Positions 27,863 to 33,159 of a stretch of DNA of 33,159 nucleotides are shown here, piece after piece. The DNA is taken from IMG/VR virus record IMGVR_UViG_3300020020_000119, positions 1 to 33,159 of that record; one strand, given 5' to 3'. The notes beneath the pieces were generated by a model. The model was not told the origin of the DNA. It did not search any database and worked only from the letters and a program-made list of their open reading frames with translations. The position numbers and the translations under genes were made by a program. The DNA comes from a virus. Numbering within the stretch: the stretch's first letter is position 1; the number at the start of each line of letters is the position of its first letter.

Positions 27863-28251
27863 AAGATTTCCTGGAATATGCCGAAGCTTCTTTCGGGGCC
27901 AACAATCCAAATCCAGCTGAGGCTTACTGCCCCGAGAGCCTGTGGCGCGCTTGGGATGCGTTCCTTGAACTTAATAGGTCCAGAGGATCGACTGGGTTTG
28001 GCATATTGCCAATCACCTACCAGGAGATGCTCGCTTGGTGCCAGCTCTGTGACATCCAGCTCACGGTAGTTGAGCAGCAAGCTATTAAAGCCGTGGACGT
28101 GATCTTCATCAACCACGTCAATAAGAAGCGCGCACCTAGTAAGCGTGCCGCTGAGCCGGATGAGCAGAACATGATTCCCGGTAGCGATAGTGACGGCATT
28201 CGGATGCTGTTCCGCAGCATAAATGTACGGAGGCAGATGCAAGATGGCTGA
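27838..28251 (+). CDS. Tail assembly chaperone T part (made as GT fusion by -1 frameshift)
   Basis: The -1 frame is open from the slippery site to the TGA at 28251 and reads PQGPEEDLEDFLEYAEASFG, then CPESLWRAWDAFLELNRSRG, ITYQEMLAWCQLCDIQLT and VEQQAIKAVDVIFINHVNKK, a helical protein as expected for a T domain. It has no start codon of its own near the slippery site; an ATG at 28006 is internal. The GT protein of about 281 residues links the tape measure to tube subunits in the lambda model. Its 3' end overlaps the tape-measure start. Confidence 0.8.
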   Translation, partial: PQGPEEDLEDFLEYAEASFGANNPNPAEAYCPESLWRAWDAFLELNRSRGSTGFGILPITYQEMLAWCQLCDIQLTVVEQQAIKAVDVIFINHVNKKRAPSKRAAEPDEQNMIPGSDSDGIRMLFRSINVRRQMQDG

Positions 28252-30982
28252 TATTGCCACACTGGGCGTCGCTGTTGATACGTCGCAAGTCAAGGCCGCA
28301 GCAGGTGACCTCGACAAGCTGACAGCCTCTGCCGTCAAGGTCGAGACTGCCACTGGTGCGATTGAGGCAAGTGCGCGCCGTGCTGGTGTTACTGTCGAGC
28401 AGTATCGGCAGCGGATGGCTGGTGCGGAGAAGAGCACATCTGCGATCCGACAGGAGACGGAGCGCATGGAACTGCGTATGCGCTCGGCGACAAGGCAAGT
28501 CGAGATGGTGTCGCAGGCCAAGCAGAAGCTGACGGCAGCAAACGACAACGTTACGCGGGCAACACGGGGCACTGCTAGTGCTCTGGATCAGCTATCGCAG
28601 GCTGCTGGGCTGGCGGCAGGTGGTGGCGCGGTTGCGGCTGTAGCATCCCAGGCCAGCAACGTGCTCGGTACTCTGACGCGCCTGAACCCTGTGCTGCTGG
28701 CGACCGGGCTGGCTTTGGGTGGCGTGGCGGTTGCGGCTGTTGCCATGGGTAAGTCTGCGATGCACATTGCAGACTTTGCGGGTGAGCTCCGTGACACAGC
28801 AGAGACCACTGGCTTCACGACCGACCAGCTCCAGGGTCTGAAGAAGCTGGCGATGGAGTCCGGCGTTAGCGCTGGGAAGTTGACGACTGGTATCGAGCGT
28901 TTCACGTTCAGCTTGAAGGATGCGAAGGAGGCCTCGGGTGAGTTGTTCCTTGCCATCCAGAAGGCTGACCCTGCGCTGGCTCAGCAGTTCCTGCGCACCA
29001 AGACCACAGCCGAGGCTTTTGAGGTTCTGGCGAAGGCATACGCCAAGACAACTGACGAGGCCGACAAGGTTGCGATGTCTCGCAGGGTATTTGGACGTGG
29101 CGGTGCGGGCATCGGGCGCATGCTCGATGAGCTGGTCAACATCGGTGGCATCCAGAAGATGGTCGATGCGATGGACCCGCTCGACCGCATCACCAGGAAG
29201 CAAGCTGACGACTGGGATAAGTTGGGTGACGCAATTTCGTACAACGTCGAGATTGCCAAACGCAACATCGTCGCGGCGTTCGCTGGTCCAGTGCTCGAGG
29301 TGATTAAGGATTTGTCAGAACGCTTCATCGCGTGGTCGCGCGAGGTCAAGAATTTCAAAACCAGTGAAGAGTTAAAGAGCCTGCTGACGGATTGGTCTAA
29401 GCAGGCTGTGAAGTTCTTTGAAAATCTCGGGACGGCTGCGTCTGTAGCGTGGGGCGTTATCAATCAGATTGTTGGAGGCATCAACAAGATCGGGGATTTC
29501 CTCGACCGGCATGGCTCGAAGGGACCGGCACAACGGCCGAGTGTAGAACGCACTCCTGACGGCAAGCCAGTCCAGCCGTTCAAGGCTGGTGACACAGTCT
29601 CGGGTGGGACAACTGCAGGGAACTGGGTTGTCCCGTCTGCTGCTGACGTGGAGAAAACAACGGCACAGATGGAGCGCCTTGTCGGCCTGATCAGGGAAGC
29701 GCGTGAAGCGGAAGATGTAAATCGCCGCAAGGCGGAGGGTTTCACGAAGTCTGGGCTGTTAGAGAACGCGGCTATGTCCACTCAGGCCATGGAGAAGTGG
29801 GCACAACGCGCTGACAAATACCAGCGTGAACTCGATGACCTTGCTGGCACCAAGCAGCGTACGTCTGAGATTGTTGTGGCCGCCAATGACAAGGAGGTTG
29901 ACTCGGACGAACGTCTCGCGACGAAGAAGGAGGAAGTCAAACTCAGCGCGACCACACTCTATAATCAGGAGGCACGGCGCATCGAGCGGCTCGGTGATGC
30001 GGCTACTGCGCAAGAGAGGTACAATCTCGAGGTGTTGAAGTCGAAGTCACTCCTCGAGGATAAGAAGACCACTGAGGAGGTTGAGACCCGCGTCATTACT
30101 GAAGCCACGACCAAGATGCTTGAGCAGACTAACGCCATCAGGACGCAGATGGGCGTGGTCACTGAGCGTCAGCTGCAACAACTGGCGACGGCCAAGGTTG
30201 AGCGTGCCATCGCTGATGGTATCATCACAGGCGAGAAAGAGATTGCCATCGCGCGCCAGGTCACCGCACGCGAGGCTCGTGAACAATTCGAAGCTGCGCA
30301 GGCGCGTGCCTCTGCGTTGCCCAACCTGACGCGCACTGTTCAGGACTGGGCCAACCCACTAAAGCAGGTAGACCAGTTCGCCACGTCAGCGCTGTCGGGT
30401 ATGGAGAATGCCTTCGCCTCCATCATCACCAAAGCCAAGGACTTCAAGACAGCTATCCGTGAGATGGCGACTGCGATCATGTCTGACTTCGCCAAGATGG
30501 GTTTCAGGTCCATCATGGGGCCGCTGATGAGCATGGGCCTCGGTGCCCTTGGCGGCGGGTCTGGTGGGGCACTGGCTGGGCTAGGATCTGGAGGGGTTGG
30601 AATTGGTGGCTTTACCCTAGGTGGGGTAGGGCATAAGGGTGCAACCATTGGGTCATCGCCTGTACGCGGAATGGATGCGTCTATCTGGGCCGGTGCTGCA
30701 CGCTACCATAAAGGCACGATGAACCTCCAACCGAATGAAGTGCCGTTCATTGGTGAGCGTGGGGAGATTGTGGGCCAGCCTGATGATATCCGTAAGCAGT
30801 TTGGTGGTGACACAAATCTCACATTCGCACCATCGACCGTGATACAGGTTCCACCCGGAACGCAGCAGGATCAGATACGTGTGTTCCAGACTATGCTCGA
30901 CGAACGTGACAAGCGTCAGCAGAAGTGGATGCGTAGGATGATCCCGGTGACGAGTGACTCCCATCGCAAGCTGGAGGCTTGA
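28244..30982 (+). CDS. Tail tape-measure protein (lambda gpH-type)
   Basis: A 912-residue protein that sets tail length. It has an N-terminal coiled coil (DIATLGVAVDTSQVKAAAGD onward), a hydrophobic segment (about 140-175, LLATGLALGGVAVAAVAMG), a Lys/Glu-rich helical middle, and a C-terminus of lambda gpH type (AFASIITKAKDFKTAIREMATAIMSDFAKMGF) then a Gly-rich stretch and MNLQPNEVPFIGERGEIVG. At about 0.15 nm per residue it would give a tail near 135 nm. I start at ATG 28244, preceded by GGAGG; the ATG at 28223 is too far upstream of it. No peptidase domain is obvious. Confidence 0.9.
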   Translation: MADIATLGVAVDTSQVKAAAGDLDKLTASAVKVETATGAIEASARRAGVTVEQYRQRMAGAEKSTSAIRQETERMELRMRSATRQVEMVSQAKQKLTAANDNVTRATRGTASALDQLSQAAGLAAGGGAVAAVASQASNVLGTLTRLNPVLLATGLALGGVAVAAVAMGKSAMHIADFAGELRDTAETTGFTTDQLQGLKKLAMESGVSAGKLTTGIERFTFSLKDAKEASGELFLAIQKADPALAQQFLRTKTTAEAFEVLAKAYAKTTDEADKVAMSRRVFGRGGAGIGRMLDELVNIGGIQKMVDAMDPLDRITRKQADDWDKLGDAISYNVEIAKRNIVAAFAGPVLEVIKDLSERFIAWSREVKNFKTSEELKSLLTDWSKQAVKFFENLGTAASVAWGVINQIVGGINKIGDFLDRHGSKGPAQRPSVERTPDGKPVQPFKAGDTVSGGTTAGNWVVPSAADVEKTTAQMERLVGLIREAREAEDVNRRKAEGFTKSGLLENAAMSTQAMEKWAQRADKYQRELDDLAGTKQRTSEIVVAANDKEVDSDERLATKKEEVKLSATTLYNQEARRIERLGDAATAQERYNLEVLKSKSLLEDKKTTEEVETRVITEATTKMLEQTNAIRTQMGVVTERQLQQLATAKVERAIADGIITGEKEIAIARQVTAREAREQFEAAQARASALPNLTRTVQDWANPLKQVDQFATSALSGMENAFASIITKAKDFKTAIREMATAIMSDFAKMGFRSIMGPLMSMGLGALGGGSGGALAGLGSGGVGIGGFTLGGVGHKGATIGSSPVRGMDASIWAGAARYHKGTMNLQPNEVPFIGERGEIVGQPDDIRKQFGGDTNLTFAPSTVIQVPPGTQQDQIRVFQTMLDERDKRQQKWMRRMIPVTSDSHRKLEA

Positions 30983-30984
30983 TC

Positions 30985-31689
30985 GTGGTTTTTATTCCGA
31001 CAATTCCGTTCTGGTTCAGTCGTCGGGCTGAGTCCGAGCAGTGGGACATGATCGGCAGCGTTGTTTCTGGTAGTGCGCGCACGGCGGGTATATCACAGTT
31101 TGATGATTTTCCTTCAGGGCCAATATGGCGTGCGTCGATCAGTGATTTGCAGCTGCTTGGTGCGGAAGATGTGCTGCTGTGGCGCGCTATCCGTCGGATC
31201 GCTGACGGTGGCTCTGGCCAGCTTATTGTGCATCGGAATGAAATCCCGTTTGCGCCGTACCCGCAGGGACTCAGTACGTACAGCATTCCGTACAGTGACG
31301 GCTCCCATTACAGCGATGGCTCACAGCACTACCAGCCTGTGATCACCGCGTACACGAGTACCAACTTTGTGTTTGCGGGACTCAAGCAGCTCAGGTTTGA
31401 TCTTCTACAGGGTGGTCCTTTGGTTGGAGGTGAGGTGTTTTCCATCGACCATCCTGTTGAGGGTTGGCGCATGTACGAGATATCAGACTACTCACAGTTG
31501 ACTGCGACAGAGTATCTTGTCACGATTGAGCCACCGTTGCGGGGCAACACACCGATAGGCACGCCGCTCGAGTTTGATCAGCCGCGCTGTGTAATGCGCG
31601 CGATGGAGATAGCCTCATTCGATTTGGTGATTGAGCAGTTCCCGTACGGAAAGCCGAGCATGTCGCTTATTGAGAGCTTTATAGGCTAA
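30985..31689 (+). CDS. Minor tail protein A (paralogue of the next gene)
   Basis: A 234-residue protein directly after the tape measure, the usual place of distal tail proteins. The C-terminal 90 residues (GGEVFSIDHPVEGWRMYEI, PPLRGNTPIGTPLEFDQPRCVMRA, FPYGKPSMSLIESF) closely match those of the following gene. Start GTG 30985 has GGAGG seven bases upstream; the TTG at 30979 is possible but too close. The protein probably forms part of the tail tip ring or hub. The N-terminal part is beta-rich. Confidence 0.75.
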   Translation: MVFIPTIPFWFSRRAESEQWDMIGSVVSGSARTAGISQFDDFPSGPIWRASISDLQLLGAEDVLLWRAIRRIADGGSGQLIVHRNEIPFAPYPQGLSTYSIPYSDGSHYSDGSQHYQPVITAYTSTNFVFAGLKQLRFDLLQGGPLVGGEVFSIDHPVEGWRMYEISDYSQLTATEYLVTIEPPLRGNTPIGTPLEFDQPRCVMRAMEIASFDLVIEQFPYGKPSMSLIESFIG

Positions 31690-32405
31690 TGCCAGTCTCA
31701 CCAGTTATATTCCCGCGCGTTCTGCTCAAGGAGCAGCGGCACTCCTGGAACCTGACCGGCATTGCTGTGTACCCAGGTCGTACAGGGTCAGCGAAGTTTC
31801 CTATTGTGCGCCTGGACGGTGGTGGGCACTGGGAAGCAAGGCTTGAGGAGATTGTGTTCAGCAGCCGTCTGGATGTACTTCACTGGCGTGCGGTGCGGAC
31901 GCGCGCCCGAGGTGGTGTCGTGCCGATGGTCGTGCCACGTATGGAGAACGCTTTTGCACCGTTCGCTGTTACAGCGCAGGGCCGCCAACAGCCTCTTGAG
32001 TCCAATCCGTATCCGGGACCGACAAACTTTGACGATACTTACACGCGGCGCATCCTGGCTACTACTTCCGGTGCTGCGGTCAGGCGGTCCACGACCATGG
32101 TTATCCAGTTCACGGCTGGCAGCTACTCGAAGCTACGTGGTGGTGAGGTATTCTCGATCCAGCATGCGCAGATGAACTGGCGCATGTACGAGATCAAGAC
32201 TGTTGATGAGCAGAGTGCAAACGTCTGGCAGGTTACGTTTAGCCCACCACTGCGTGAGGCAACGGTCAACGGGCAGCTCGTGGACTTCGACAGGCCGCGG
32301 TGCCTCATGCGTCTATCTGATCCGCAGGCGATGGACCTGCGGCTGTCTGCGTTTCCGTACGCCAGCCCTGGTGTGTCGTTCATCGAAGTGTTTCCGGAGC
32401 TATAA
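31689..32405 (+). CDS. Minor tail protein B (paralogue of the previous gene)
   Basis: A 238-residue protein starting at a TAATG overlap with its neighbour. It shares order and residues with it: a Trp-Arg-Ala-hydrophobic core (LHWRAVRTRARGG versus LLWRAIRRIADGG), GGEVFSIQHAQMNWRMYEI, FDRPRCLMR and FPYASPGVSFIEVF. The two probably arose by tandem duplication and may form a heteromeric ring at the tail tip. The pair lies between tape measure and hub genes. Confidence 0.75.
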   Translation: MPVSPVIFPRVLLKEQRHSWNLTGIAVYPGRTGSAKFPIVRLDGGGHWEARLEEIVFSSRLDVLHWRAVRTRARGGVVPMVVPRMENAFAPFAVTAQGRQQPLESNPYPGPTNFDDTYTRRILATTSGAAVRRSTTMVIQFTAGSYSKLRGGEVFSIQHAQMNWRMYEIKTVDEQSANVWQVTFSPPLREATVNGQLVDFDRPRCLMRLSDPQAMDLRLSAFPYASPGVSFIEVFPEL

Positions 32406-32406
32406 G

Positions 32407-33015
32407 ATGCAGTTGACAGTGGCTCAGAGCGACGTTCTTAACTCCGACCAGCAGAACATCGGGTTCTTCTTCAAGCTGGAGACTGTACCACCTGTGCGGT
32501 TCTGGCTCGGGTCTGGCATGATGGAGTCCGGTGTCAGCGCGGTCGAGAGCGTGAACGCAACCTACCTGGGCTTCGGGCAGCTCGTCGATGTGCCGGCTAT
32601 GCAGCAGTTGTTGAACGGGCAGGCCGAGCGAGTGGAGATTGGTATCTCGGGTGTCTCGGCTGAGATGATTGCGTTGGCCGGAACGCAGGACGCGGCACTG
32701 GTGAAGAATAAGCGTTGTTTTGTTGGGCTTGGTATTATGAGCAAGGATTGGCAGCTATACCCTCCGGTTCTGTGGATACGAAACTACCGCTGCGACTTTC
32801 TAACTGTGCGCCGTGCAGCAGCGACTACACCAGATGGTCCGTCGGTGCAGTCTGTCGTTTTGTCGCTCGGCTCCAATCTAACCATGCGTCGCAGGCCTGG
32901 TTTGTCGTACTTCACAGATGGGGATCAGAAGGAGATACATCCCACAGATCGTTTCTGTGAGCGCACGTCCATCTACTCGCAGCAGGTGACGAAGCCGTGG
33001 CCGTCAGCCAGATGA
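32407..33015 (+). CDS. Minor tail protein, hypothetical hub component
   Basis: A 202-residue protein starting at ATG 32407, one base after the previous stop; longer readings lie inside the upstream gene. It is beta-rich (QSDVLNSDQQNIGFFFKLETVPPVRFWLGSG) with a C-terminus RRRPGLSYFTDGDQKEIHPTDRFCERTSIYSQQVTK. The RPGLSYFTD and DRFCERT blocks are ones I associate with phage tail proteins located before DUF6950-type genes. No enzymatic motif. The stop overlaps the next ATG. Confidence 0.65.
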   Translation: MQLTVAQSDVLNSDQQNIGFFFKLETVPPVRFWLGSGMMESGVSAVESVNATYLGFGQLVDVPAMQQLLNGQAERVEIGISGVSAEMIALAGTQDAALVKNKRCFVGLGIMSKDWQLYPPVLWIRNYRCDFLTVRRAAATTPDGPSVQSVVLSLGSNLTMRRRPGLSYFTDGDQKEIHPTDRFCERTSIYSQQVTKPWPSAR

Positions 33016-33159
33016 CAGAGTTTGTATCCCGCAAGATGCGAGGCCCACTCATATGGGGGCAGAGTGATTGCTTCTGCGTGGTTGCGGACTGGGTATACGA
33101 GCGTACTGGGTTTGATCCAGGAGCGCGCTGGCGCGGGCAGTACTCCACGCAGGATGAGG
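33012..33159 (+). CDS. DUF6950-like tail protein, 5' part only
   Basis: The frame runs past the window end. Its 49 visible residues include GPLIWGQSDCFCVVADWVYERTG and DPGARWRGQYST, resembling the start of DUF6950 or NlpC/P60-like tail-tip proteins, where WGxxDC carries the candidate catalytic Cys. ATG 33012 overlaps the previous stop (ATGA); GTG 32997 is an in-frame alternative. The remaining catalytic residues are beyond the window. Confidence 0.6.
   Translation, partial: MTEFVSRKMRGPLIWGQSDCFCVVADWVYERTGFDPGARWRGQYSTQDE

Overview
This window is a 33 kb piece of a tailed double-stranded DNA bacteriophage (Caudoviricetes). Every convincing gene lies on the + strand. Genes are tightly packed with ATGA/TAATG stop-start overlaps and GGAGG-type ribosome binding sites. 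A tape-measure protein, a frameshifted tail chaperone pair, a tail tube protein and no sheath gene point to a siphovirus with a long non-contractile tail. Composition is moderately GC-rich by eye. Nothing identifies the host. No integrase, repressor, lysin or tRNA gene is visible. Both ends of the window cut through genes.

Layout. 1-5628 is a replication, recombination and transcription block: the 3' end of a family A DNA polymerase, a Cys-rich small protein, an AAA+ clamp-loader subunit, a coiled-coil protein, a small membrane protein, a gp32-like ssDNA-binding protein with a long charged tail, a RecA/UvsX-like recombinase and a NusG-like factor. 5748-6022 is the least coding-like stretch, a plausible regulatory junction. 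6023-8453 holds a terminase small subunit-like protein, a Myb/SANT-like DNA-binding protein and a run of small membrane proteins. 8460-15169 is the packaging and portal region: large terminase, portal, a MuF-type minor head protein fused to a complete type IB topoisomerase, and an ADP-ribosyltransferase. 15197-20848 is a cassette of virion-surface candidates inside the head module, including a methyltransferase-like protein, a BNR propeller protein and a 684-residue protein built from about 31 copies of a 20-residue repeat. 20845-24160 is the capsid core: a double protease plus scaffold polyprotein, a decoration protein and the major capsid protein. 24228-33159 is connector and tail: adaptor, stopper, neck, terminator, tail tube, chaperones G/GT, tape measure, two paralogous distal-tail proteins, a further tail protein and the start of a DUF6950-like protein.

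Working together: the first block copies and recombines the genome, with the NusG-like protein a candidate regulator of late transcription. Terminase packages DNA through the portal into the protease-matured capsid. Two enzymes, the topoisomerase and the ADP-ribosyltransferase, carry the same DFNExDHPRDKxGKFxSGGGG linker, so both may be carried inside the virion. This pair is the most interesting content of the window.

Caution on sequence quality: three genes are frame-broken in ways that look like assembly or sequencing errors. They are a perfect 95-bp tandem duplication (coiled-coil gene), a perfect 67-bp tandem duplication (major capsid gene) and one extra G (portal gene). Each restores a full-length product when removed.
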